Below, in pieces: positions 1 through 5,709 of a stretch of DNA of 5,709 nucleotides (position 1 is the first letter of the stretch; the number at the start of each line of letters is the position of its first letter). The translations under genes and the position numbers were made by a program. Origin of the DNA: CAYMRB01 sp964392615 (GTDB lineage Bacteria; Planctomycetota; UBA8108); contig CAYMRB010000549.1 of the NCBI GenBank assembly GCA_964392615.1, positions 1 to 5,709 of the forward strand, given 5' to 3'. The notes under the pieces are model-generated. The model worked only from the letters and a program-made list of their open reading frames with translations. It did not search any database and had not been told where the DNA came from.

Positions 1-3
1 CGC

Positions 4-29
4 GCCGCGCGACACGTGCGCAGCGCGGC
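4..29 (-). terminator. Inverted repeat downstream of the A2M-like gene, possible terminator stem
   Basis: A perfect 7-bp GC stem (4-10 with 23-29) encloses a 12-nt loop that contains the palindrome CACGTG. It begins about 20 nt after the TGA stop (50-52). No T-run can be seen because the window ends, and GC-rich DNA forms such stems often. Confidence 0.25.
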
Positions 30-49
30 CACTGCCGTCGTCCGGGTCG

Positions 50-3000
50 TCAGAGCGCGGCGCGGCAGCCCAGATCGTCAGCCGTCGAGTCGACCCCGGC
101 CTCGGGATAGGGCGCCGCCGGAGCGGTGCCGCCGAGGAACAGGTACTGCAGCAGGTACACCGCGTCCGTGATGTCGAGCACGCTGTCGTCGTTCACATCC
201 GCCGCGTCCTCGCAGCGCATGCCTCCCGGCAGCCCGACGAAGAGATAGTCCAGCGTCGTGACCGCGTCCGAGAGATCGACCTCTCCGTCGCGGTTGGAGT
301 CACCGCGCACGAACGTCGTCTCCGAATCGCCTCCCTCTCCGACGCGGATCGTCCCCGTCGAGTGGAACGCCTGGATGTCCGGATCGTAATACTCGTACAC
401 CCTGCTGATCGGCCCCTCGGCGCGCACCGGGAAGAGCGCCCGCATCTGGAACGAGAAGCTCACGGGCTCACCGGGTACGAGGGAGTCGACGTAGAAGATC
501 ACCTTGCGTCCGGCGATCTCGACGCGACTGACCGTGCCCGCGTCGACCAGCGCGTCGACGCTCGGACGCTCGACCGCGAAGCCCGTCGGGACGCCGACAT
601 CGGCGATCACCATGCCCGTCGCTTGCTTGGAGCCGGTGTAGAGCAGCCGCACGCCGACATCGAGGATGTCGTCGACCTCGATGCCATCGGCGTCGTACTC
701 GACCGTGATCAACATATCGCGCGGCGGCGGCAGCAGGTCGCCCGCGACGTTGAAGCGACGCGCGATCTGGTACGACGACGACCCGTCGCCGATCGCCTCG
801 ATCTCGACGTCGCCCGCATCGAGCGGCAACGGCCACGAGTGGAGCAGATCGAAGTTCGAGCGGTTGATCGCGATCTCCGCGATCGTCTCGCCACCCGCGC
901 GCACGCTGATGTCGAGGTCGAGGTCGCGAGTCGCGGTGCGAGCCGCCTGGAACAGCGCGCGGATCGCGACGACGGTGTCCTGCGTCGAGCCGCCGTATCC
1001 GCCAAGCGAGTTGCGCTGCGTCGTCAGCCAGTCGATCGCACCGGCGGCCTCCGGCCGGGAAGCCGCGAGGAGCGCGATCGCCGCGTAGCCGGTCGTTTCG
1101 ACCGGGTACGGCTCCCAACGGATGCCGACGCCGTCGGTCTGCCCGAGCTCGACGAGACGATCGAGCGCCGCCGTCGCGGCCGCTTCCACGCCAGGCACCT
1201 TCTGCAACGCGACCGTCGTCAGGGCAAGGGAGTACGCGTCGCTGGAGATGGACGTCACGCCGGCGACAAGGAAGTCGCCCGCGCGAACGATCGCCTCTTG
1301 GACCTCGGCGCTGACCGACGTCCCGTCCGCGTAGTCGGCAAGCGCGTTGAGCACGTACGCGGCCATGGCGTAGGTGTTTTCGAGGCCGCCGTCCATCTCG
1401 CGGTGGATCAGGAAGTCGTCGGTGCGGAACGAGCCGTCCGGATTCTGCCGACCGACGAGCATGCCGGCCGCCTGCGCCAGCACACCTTCGTCGATGTCGC
1501 GCACCTCGCGCGCGCTCGAGAACGTGGACAGAACGAACGCGGTCAACCACAGGCTGCCCTCCGCGCCTCCGAACGCCGCGAAGCCGCCGTCGTCGCTCTG
1601 GAATGTCAGCTCCCGCTGATATCCGGTGTTGACGTAGTACTCGGCCGTCGCACGAATCTCGGGATTCAGCTCGCCGACCTCGCGCAGGTACTTGAGGATC
1701 TCGACGTCGGGCGCGAGGAAGATCATGTTCTGCTCGCCGCAGCCGTACGGCATGTTGAGCAGATCGCTGATGCCGTTCATCGTTTGCGAGACCGGATTCG
1801 GCGTCACGTGGAGCCACGCGCGAGCCGAGCCGTCGATCGCGTCCGGCGGGAACGTCAGATCGACCGGCAGTGTCTGGCCCGCCTCGATGACGCCGTTGAA
1901 CACGAGCTCGGCCGGCAAGCCCTCTGGCACGACGCGGATGGTGCGCCGCACGGCATCCGACATCGCCGTGCCGATCGCCATCACCTCGATCTGGTGCTCA
2001 CCGATCGCCGTCGGTCGAATCGGGAAGTAGACAGCCGTCGCCGACGAAGCGGGCACCGTCACCGTGGCCGCGCTCTCGCCGAGCGCCTCGTACCACTCGC
2101 CGTCTCCGAACGTCAGCGCCACCTCTTGGTCCGTGTCGAGGTAGTTGAACACGTCGACCTTGACCGGGAACTCCTCGCCCCGCGTCACCGAGTACGGCAG
2201 CGACGGCTCGACGAAGAATTCCTGGAAGACGGTGAGCTCCGTCTCGCCGAAGCCGATCCCGGCGCTCGAGCTGCCGACCGCCTGGAGCTTCCAGCCGGTG
2301 ATGCTGTCCGGCGCCGTGAGATCGAGGTGAACACGGCCATTGTCGTCCGTCAGAAGGAGAGGCTCCCACACCCACGTTTCGGGGAAGTACTGGCGCACGC
2401 GCACGACCTCTGACGGTGCCGTACCGCCGTCGCCACCGCCGGCACCGGCCTCCGGCGGCCCCGCGTTGTCGAAGTCCTCGGCCCAGTCCCACCGCTGGCC
2501 GGCCGGCACGCGGACGTTCTCGGTCGTCACGACGAGGAGCCCGGCGTCCTCGAGGATATCGAGCGCGCCGAGACTGTCGGGAACGCGCCACGGCGCGAAG
2601 TCGCCGCCGCCGAAGCCGCCGTCGACCGGCGGTCCTCCGATCGGCCCCGGGCCGCCGCCGCCCTCGTGGACCTCGGCCTGCGGCTCGAGGAAGCGACGCT
2701 CGAGCTCGGCGAACAGGTCGGCGAGCCCGAGGCGACTGCGGCCGAGCGCCAGCACGGACTCGTCGACGACCGACACGCCGATCAGCGCGCGCTCGCCGGT
2801 GCCGGACTCGATGGTCACGCCCACCGGGTCGCCGGGCCGTACCTCGGCGGCGGCGAAGTCCGCGGTGATCGTGATCGTCGACGCGAGCTCGACATCGACC
2901 GTGATGCTGTCGGCCGCGACCTCGTTCGTCGAGCCGATCTGATACGCGACGACGCGCGCCTTCGGCGCCATGTCGGGCGTGATCGCGACGCTGAACGTGC

Positions 3001-4474
3001 CGCTCTCCGAGAAGTCGGACAGCACGCTGCGCCCGCCGGCGAGGACCTCGTAATAGATGGCGCTCGACTCGGTCGAGATCGCCGAGAACACCGCGGTGTC
3101 GCCAGCCTCAACGGGCCCCTCGCCATCGTCGCGCGCGAGCGACACGAAGAACGCGCCGCCGCCGTCCGACGACGACCCGCGCACGCGAATCTGCGTCGTC
3201 GTCGAGTGGCCATCGCGTTCGGCCGTCGCCGCGACGTCGGCGTAGAACGACTCCTCAGGCGGCACGGCAACGAACTCACCGCGACCGTCGACGACGCTGA
3301 CCGTTTCTCGCTGCGTGCCGAGCTCCTCGCCCCACATGCGGAAGAACGTCACGGTGACCTCGACGTCGGCGTCGAGCGCGACGCCATCGGGAGAACGCCC
3401 GGTGACGACGACCTCGAGCGGCAGCCCCGGCTTCAAGGAGCGCCCTCGCGGCACGAGACCGAGCACGATGGACGCCTCGGCGATCGTCAGCGTCTCGGTG
3501 AGCTCTTGCGTGTGACCGGTCGAGTCGGTGCACGACACATCGAGCGTCACGGCGCCCTGGCCGGAGTTCTGTGGCGATCCCGCGACGAACTCGACGGCCG
3601 GCAACGTGAACTCGAGCGCGCCGTCGGTAAGCTCACCGTCGATGGTGGCGTACTCCTGCCACTCGCCGACCCAGCGGCTGGCAACGATGCGCACCGTCCC
3701 TTCGACCGCGCGGCCGAAGAAGTAGCGCGCGTTGACCGTGCCGGGCACGGTCGAGTCGACCAGGGCCCAGCTGCGCTCGAACTCGACGCCGAGGTCGAAT
3801 CGCGGCAGCGTGTACTCCTCGACGCGCACGTCGCGAACGCTCTCGGAGTTGTCGGAGCGCGCGCGCACCTTCCACGTGCCGAAGTTGACCTCGCTCGCGA
3901 GATCGAGCGAGAACTCGGCGGCGCCGAAGTCACCGCACGTCAGCGTCTTCCGGTCGATGCGAATGCCCTTCGCGTCGTGGAACGTGACCTCGACCTCGCC
4001 GGGGACGGGGCGCATGCCGTTGTCGATCAGCAGCACGCGGCCTTGGATCGTCTGACCGGGCTTGTAGATCGGCTTGTCGGTTTCGATGAGGATCGCCGGC
4101 GCGCGCGAGACGGTCGCCTCGGCGGTCAGCACCTCTTCGATTCCGGCGATGCGCGCGTCGATCGAGTAAGCGCCCGGTTCGACGTGCGGCACATCGAACT
4201 CGACGTGCACGCGGCCGTCGGCTCCGGACGCGCCGGCGTAGAGGTTCGCGACGGGACCGCTCGGGCCGACGAGCTCGACGACGACGGGCCGCGCGACGGG
4301 CTCGCGCGTTTCCACATCGATCGTCGTCAGCGTCAACGACGAGCGGCCGCCGGACTGGAGCTCCTTCGGCACGAGCAGGACCGCGCCGTCGTCGGCGACG
4401 ACACGAGCCGCGGGCAGAAGCGAGAACAGAACGAGCGATGAGATGACGAGTCGGGGGAGGATTCGGACGGACAC
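50..4474 (-). CDS. Secreted alpha-2-macroglobulin / complement C3-like thioester protein with C-terminal dockerin-like module
   Basis: Proteins of this family trap proteases or tag surfaces covalently through an internal thioester. Seen here: signal peptide at residues 1-27 (R4, R8, hydrophobic 9-20, likely cut after V-V-A27). Macroglobulin domains 1-5 span roughly 28-531; MG2 has the hallmark T-D-K-P-I-Y-K-P-G-Q (132-141), and V-E-E-Y-T-L-P-R-F closes it. MG6 (about 532-745) is interrupted by a Gly-rich, bait-like stretch before Y-F-P-E-T-W (696-701). MG7 is about 746-850. The thioester is C912-G-E-Q915 within P-Y-G-C-G-E-Q-N-M, in a helical domain to about 1178, with H1024 at the C3 histidine position. 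A CUB-like part (about 1180-1250), a receptor-binding-like domain (1253-1378) and a dockerin-like pair (1391-1470) follow. The GTG start is chosen because AGGAG lies 7 nt upstream. E. coli YfhM-type homologues normally have CLEQ and lack this animal-type C-terminus. Family assignment is very secure; the physiological target is unknown. Confidence 0.96.
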   Translation of the reverse strand: MSVRILPRLVISSLVLFSLLPAARVVADDGAVLLVPKELQSGGRSSLTLTTIDVETREPVARPVVVELVGPSGPVANLYAGASGADGRVHVEFDVPHVEPGAYSIDARIAGIEEVLTAEATVSRAPAILIETDKPIYKPGQTIQGRVLLIDNGMRPVPGEVEVTFHDAKGIRIDRKTLTCGDFGAAEFSLDLASEVNFGTWKVRARSDNSESVRDVRVEEYTLPRFDLGVEFERSWALVDSTVPGTVNARYFFGRAVEGTVRIVASRWVGEWQEYATIDGELTDGALEFTLPAVEFVAGSPQNSGQGAVTLDVSCTDSTGHTQELTETLTIAEASIVLGLVPRGRSLKPGLPLEVVVTGRSPDGVALDADVEVTVTFFRMWGEELGTQRETVSVVDGRGEFVAVPPEESFYADVAATAERDGHSTTTQIRVRGSSSDGGGAFFVSLARDDGEGPVEAGDTAVFSAISTESSAIYYEVLAGGRSVLSDFSESGTFSVAITPDMAPKARVVAYQIGSTNEVAADSITVDVELASTITITADFAAAEVRPGDPVGVTIESGTGERALIGVSVVDESVLALGRSRLGLADLFAELERRFLEPQAEVHEGGGGPGPIGGPPVDGGFGGGDFAPWRVPDSLGALDILEDAGLLVVTTENVRVPAGQRWDWAEDFDNAGPPEAGAGGGDGGTAPSEVVRVRQYFPETWVWEPLLLTDDNGRVHLDLTAPDSITGWKLQAVGSSSAGIGFGETELTVFQEFFVEPSLPYSVTRGEEFPVKVDVFNYLDTDQEVALTFGDGEWYEALGESAATVTVPASSATAVYFPIRPTAIGEHQIEVMAIGTAMSDAVRRTIRVVPEGLPAELVFNGVIEAGQTLPVDLTFPPDAIDGSARAWLHVTPNPVSQTMNGISDLLNMPYGCGEQNMIFLAPDVEILKYLREVGELNPEIRATAEYYVNTGYQRELTFQSDDGGFAAFGGAEGSLWLTAFVLSTFSSAREVRDIDEGVLAQAAGMLVGRQNPDGSFRTDDFLIHREMDGGLENTYAMAAYVLNALADYADGTSVSAEVQEAIVRAGDFLVAGVTSISSDAYSLALTTVALQKVPGVEAAATAALDRLVELGQTDGVGIRWEPYPVETTGYAAIALLAASRPEAAGAIDWLTTQRNSLGGYGGSTQDTVVAIRALFQAARTATRDLDLDISVRAGGETIAEIAINRSNFDLLHSWPLPLDAGDVEIEAIGDGSSSYQIARRFNVAGDLLPPPRDMLITVEYDADGIEVDDILDVGVRLLYTGSKQATGMVIADVGVPTGFAVERPSVDALVDAGTVSRVEIAGRKVIFYVDSLVPGEPVSFSFQMRALFPVRAEGPISRVYEYYDPDIQAFHSTGTIRVGEGGDSETTFVRGDSNRDGEVDLSDAVTTLDYLFVGLPGGMRCEDAADVNDDSVLDITDAVYLLQYLFLGGTAPAAPYPEAGVDSTADDLGCRAAL
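65..304 (-). other. Dockerin-like paired EF-hand module of the A2M-like protein
   Basis: Residues 1391-1470 hold two calcium-binding-type loops with identical spacing: D1392-N1394-D1396-D1400-D1403 and D1426-N1428-D1430-D1434-D1437. Each is followed by a helix with leucines and a Y-L-F motif. C1421 and C1470 could pair. Dockerins of cellulosomes bind cohesins. Similar modules are common at the C-termini of secreted planctomycete-type proteins, where the partner is mostly unknown. Here it may serve in calcium-dependent folding, anchoring or complex formation. No cohesin is encoded in the window. Confidence 0.85.
341..718 (-). other. A2M receptor-binding-like domain (MG8 type)
   Basis: Residues 1253-1378 match the last domain of animal A2M by pattern: L-L-Y-T-G-S (1277-1282), a D-V-G-V-P-T-G-F strand (1292-1299), V-S-R-V-E (1315-1319), V-I-F-Y-V-D (1325-1330) and V-Y-E-Y-Y-D-P (1359-1365). 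In human A2M two lysines in this domain bind the LRP1 receptor. At the equivalent places this protein has R1303 and D1307 by my by-eye alignment, so that receptor surface is not kept, as expected in a bacterium. The fold is probably retained as a structural lid or partner surface. Confidence 0.8.
1724..1753 (-). other. Internal thioester motif, animal-type CGEQ
   Basis: The codons read M-P-Y-G-C-G-E-Q-N-M (residues 908-917). C912 and Q915 are the pair that forms the beta-cysteinyl-gamma-glutamyl thioester in A2M, C3 and C4. The intact motif implies a working covalent warhead rather than a degenerate relative. H1024, whose codon is at 1403-1405 inside I-H-R-E-M-D-G-G, lies 112 residues downstream. 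It fits the histidine of C3 and C4B that directs the thioester toward hydroxyl groups. Confidence 0.92.
2405..2665 (-). other. Bait-like, Gly/Pro-rich insertion in MG6
   Basis: Residues 604-690 sit where the bait region of A2M is found, after V-V-D-E-S-V-L-A-L (569-577) and before V-R-Q-Y-F-P-E-T-W. There are two Gly-rich low-complexity runs (604-625 and 671-685). They flank a more ordered part with L-E-D-A-G-L (641-646), which resembles the L-E-D-M-G-L of human A2M. Possible cleavage sites for Arg-specific proteases are R655 and R661. Which residues are really cut is inference. Confidence 0.65.
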
Positions 4475-4481
4475 GGCGCCG

Positions 4482-4486
4482 CTCCT
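4482..4486 (-). promoter_or_regulatory. Ribosome binding site of the A2M-like gene
   Basis: AGGAG on the minus strand, 7 nt upstream of the GTG at 4472-4474. It decides the start codon: the signal peptide begins directly at this GTG. Confidence 0.8.
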
Positions 4487-4567
4487 ATGCAGTGGGTTTC
4501 ACCGAGGGTGGCCGCCGGCGCCGGGAGGCGGGGCGACACAGCGAACCCGAAGCCCTGAGGAGCGTGC

Positions 4568-4596
4568 ATTGTCCCTCGGTCCAGCGCGTGTCACAA
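4568..4596 (-). promoter_or_regulatory. Possible sigma70-type promoter for the A2M-like gene
   Basis: On the minus strand TTGTGA (4591-4596) and GACAAT (4568-4573) are separated by exactly 17 nt. Each matches its consensus at four of six positions. Transcription would start near 4561, leaving a leader of about 85 nt. Such matches occur by chance, so this is a candidate only. If real, the A2M-like gene can be expressed independently of the lipoprotein gene upstream. Confidence 0.3.
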
Positions 4597-4663
4597 CCGG
4601 GAAAACGCGCGCGAGACGCGGAAAAAAATACCGGAAAAAGCCCGTCAACGCCGCTGATGGACG

Positions 4664-5044
4664 CTACCACGGCCCGTAGTAGAACCCGAATCCCGGCCCC
4701 CAGTAGAGGTACGGATCCGGATACGGACGGTAGTACCGGACGGCCCGGGCACGCTGCGCTCGACGCTCCGCTTCGCGCTCTGCCGTACGCATCATGTGGT
4801 CGATGACGCGCTTGTCGACGCCCTGCTCCTTGAGGTCGACGACGTCCTGGCTGTCCATGTAGTAGATCGTGCGGCTCTTCTCGATCGTCTCGATGATGCG
4901 CTCGGGCGGCTCGCCGGCGCGGCTCATCTCGATGACCTGTTCCGTGCGAACGGGTGGTGGCGCGCGGTACACATGGTGATGACAGCCGGCGAGGATCCCA
5001 CCTGCGCCGACGACGAGAATCGAGATCCAGCGTGCGGTCAGCAT
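4664..5044 (-). CDS. Small lipoprotein with helical module and Tyr/Pro/Gly-rich tail, function unknown
   Basis: A 126-residue protein starting at ATG with a lipoprotein signal: R5, a hydrophobic stretch 7-19, and lipobox L18-A-G-C21. After lipidation the mature chain begins C-H-H-H and passes through a short Pro-rich linker (28-31). Residues 35-87 form two helical segments of similar pattern: V-I-E-M-S-R-A-G-E-P-P-E-R-I-I, then D-V-V-D-L-K-E-Q-G-V-D-K-R-V-I. They are joined by S-R-T-I-Y-Y-M-D. A charged Arg/Glu/Ala helix (86-101) and an aromatic tail ending G-F-Y-Y-G-P-W follow. I recall this combination of helix pair plus Tyr/Gly/Pro tail from other environmental bacterial lipoproteins, but know no function. 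A signal-peptided start and normal codon use support a real gene. The upstream purines (GAAGAGC) form only a weak ribosome binding site. It lies 189 bp upstream of the A2M-like gene on the same strand, so co-transcription is possible. Confidence 0.88.
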   Translation of the reverse strand: MLTARWISILVVGAGGILAGCHHHVYRAPPPVRTEQVIEMSRAGEPPERIIETIEKSRTIYYMDSQDVVDLKEQGVDKRVIDHMMRTAEREAERRAQRARAVRYYRPYPDPYLYWGPGFGFYYGPW

Positions 5045-5196
5045 GGCTCTTGCTCTTCGTAGGTGGCGGCTACCCCCGATGTCCTATCACACCGAGCAGC
5101 CCGGGGAAAGTTTGGAGGCGGCTGCCGGCGTGTGCGATCATCGGCGGTCGACTCCACTTGACCATCCTGCCCGCGCCTCATTGCGGAGGACAACCG
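5045..5196. promoter_or_regulatory. Divergent intergenic region between two lipoprotein genes
   Basis: The minus-strand lipoprotein starts at 5044 and the plus-strand one at 5197, so promoters for both should lie in these 152 bp. I found no good -35/-10 pair on either strand. A TTGACC at 5158-5163 has no matching -10 at the right spacing. The role is inferred from gene orientation. Confidence 0.5.
5185..5190 (+). promoter_or_regulatory. Ribosome binding site of the right-hand lipoprotein gene
   Basis: GGAGGA lies 6 nt before the ATG at 5197. It is the strongest Shine-Dalgarno sequence in the window and fixes the start of the truncated gene. Confidence 0.85.
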
Positions 5197-5709
5197 ATGC
5201 TCGCCGCTCGCGGTACTGTCGTGCTCGCTTGTGTCGTCTCTTGCGCCGTTTTAGCGGTTTCGGGTTGTGAGTCGAGCGGCCCGCCGATCCCGGACGATCC
5301 GGCGCCCCCGTCGGTCTCGCCCCCCACACCGACCGCGATCGAACCGGGCTCGCCGACGCCCGTCGATCGAAGCGCGGCTCGAGGCGCCTCCGGAGTGCGC
5401 CACGCAGCGCTGAAGACGACACGCGCGCCCAGCATCCGCCGCGGCTCGAGCTGGGGCGAGATCGGCGGCGCGCGCCCGGCCGCGGTGAAGCTCGAACGTC
5501 CGACGCGACGGCCGTCGGCCAGCAGGCCGAGGGACGCGAGGAAGGAGATCGACACGGCGACCGTCCAGAAGGCGCTGGACGATGCCGACGCCAGGCTCCG
5601 AAAGCTCGACTCCGAGCTGGATGACCTGTCGGCAGACGCGACGACGACGGAGGACGACTCCGACTCCGACACCGACACCGACTCCGACTCCGACTCCGAC
5701 TCCGACTCC
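5197..5709 (+). CDS. Lipoprotein with basic middle, short coiled coil and Asp-Ser repeat (3' end outside window)
   Basis: 171 codons are open from ATG to the right edge with no stop, so the gene is partial. Evidence for a real gene is the GGAGGA site at ideal spacing and a lipoprotein signal: R5, hydrophobic 7-22, lipobox V21-S-G-C24, with Glu at +2 consistent with outer-membrane sorting. After it comes a Pro-rich spacer (29-56), typical of an extended linker. A basic Arg/Ala/Pro/Ser region (57-118) follows, then a helix with coiled-coil-like spacing (about 117-146, V-Q-K-A-L-D-D-A-D-A-R-L-R-K-L-D). From D154 on it is an alternating Asp-Ser/Asp-Thr repeat that continues past the edge. Asp-Ser repeats act as stalks in some Gram-positive surface proteins and can bind calcium; either is only an analogy here. 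A long opposite-strand frame covers the same bases but has no start signals. No family recognised. Confidence 0.82.
   Translation, partial: MLAARGTVVLACVVSCAVLAVSGCESSGPPIPDDPAPPSVSPPTPTAIEPGSPTPVDRSAARGASGVRHAALKTTRAPSIRRGSSWGEIGGARPAAVKLERPTRRPSASRPRDARKEIDTATVQKALDDADARLRKLDSELDDLSADATTTEDDSDSDTDTDSDSDSDSDS
5656..5709 (+). repeat. Tandem hexanucleotide GACTCC array coding for Asp-Ser, cut by window edge
   Basis: Nine perfect-length hexamers in frame: two GACTCC, two GACACC (Asp-Thr), then five GACTCC. The array reaches the last base, so its true length is unknown. Because the unit is six bases, slippage would change protein length by two residues without shifting the frame. Confidence 0.95.

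Larger units (their letters stand above)
4475..4663. other. Intergenic leader between lipoprotein and A2M-like genes
   Basis: This 189-bp region holds the candidate promoter (4568-4596) and the AGGAG site. Three A-tracts on the plus strand lie at 4602-4605, 4622-4628 and 4635-4639. There is also a GC-rich short inverted repeat (4512-4516 with 4527-4531) in what would be the leader RNA. No convincing terminator for the lipoprotein gene is visible: only a 4-bp CGCG stem precedes the T-run at 4602-4605. Confidence 0.5.

Noticed and set aside
13..18. CACGTG palindrome
   Set aside because: It is a eukaryotic E-box by sequence, but here it is simply the loop of a GC-rich inverted repeat in a bacterial 3' flank.
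362..2413. Long open frame on the plus strand, 683 codons
   Set aside because: It is antisense to the A2M-like gene and its product is an Arg/Asp/His/Val-rich low-quality sequence without domains. Such frames arise in GC-rich genes from codon bias on the other strand.
2666..4441. Second long plus-strand open frame, 591 codons
   Set aside because: It has the same composition as the first, with no domain or ribosome binding site recognised, and it fully overlaps strongly supported macroglobulin domains.
4602..4640. Possible rho-independent terminator for the minus-strand lipoprotein gene
   Set aside because: T-runs are present on the minus strand, but the only stem found is four base pairs (CGCG-TCT-CGCG), too weak to support a call.
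4443..4806. Small plus-strand frames covering the intergenic leader
   Set aside because: Arg-rich products with no start signals that run into the antisense of the lipoprotein gene.
5158..5186. TTGACC as a -35 element for the plus-strand lipoprotein gene
   Set aside because: The position 17 nt downstream reads TTGCGG, which is not a -10 element and overlaps the ribosome binding site.
5178..5678. Minus-strand open frame rich in Ser/Glu opposite the right-hand lipoprotein
   Set aside because: Its start lies within the hexamer repeat, with no export signal or ribosome binding site. The plus-strand frame has GGAGGA and a lipobox.

Overview
The window is GC-rich, with strong G/C preference at third codon positions, and almost entirely protein-coding. 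It holds three genes. Two are on the minus strand and one is on the plus strand, cut by the right edge. All three products carry export signals: one Sec-type signal peptide and two lipoproteins. This points to a Gram-negative-type cell envelope. The dominant protein ends in a paired dockerin-like EF-hand module with flanking cysteines (an F-V-R-G-D start, a C-E-D-A-A-D-x-N-D-D middle and a final D-D-L-G-C). That style is familiar from secreted proteins of Planctomycetota and similar environmental lineages. The assignment to that phylum is an inference from this module and base composition, not a proof.

Layout. Positions 1-49 are the 3' flank of the large gene and contain a 7-bp inverted repeat. 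Positions 50-4474 (minus) encode a 1474-residue alpha-2-macroglobulin (A2M) / complement-like thioester protein with a GTG start and a clear ribosome binding site. Positions 4475-4663 are a leader with a possible sigma70-type promoter and three A-tracts. Positions 4664-5044 (minus) encode a 126-residue lipoprotein with a short helical module and a Tyr/Pro/Gly-rich tail. Positions 5045-5196 are a divergent intergenic region. From 5197 (plus) an unrecognised lipoprotein begins and runs off the right edge in an Asp-Ser repeat encoded by nine tandem hexamers.

How they may work together. The A2M-like protein is the informative gene. It has the animal-type layout: macroglobulin domains, a bait-like insertion, a CGEQ thioester, a C3/C4B-type histidine, a CUB-like part and a C-terminal receptor-binding-like domain. 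It also carries a dockerin-like tail that animal proteins lack. The likely role is a protease trap or a covalent surface tag acting outside the cytoplasm, but nothing in the window shows its target. The two lipoproteins are envelope proteins of unknown role. The minus-strand one precedes the A2M gene by 189 bp on the same strand, so co-transcription is possible but not shown. No RNA genes, mobile elements or CRISPR arrays were seen.
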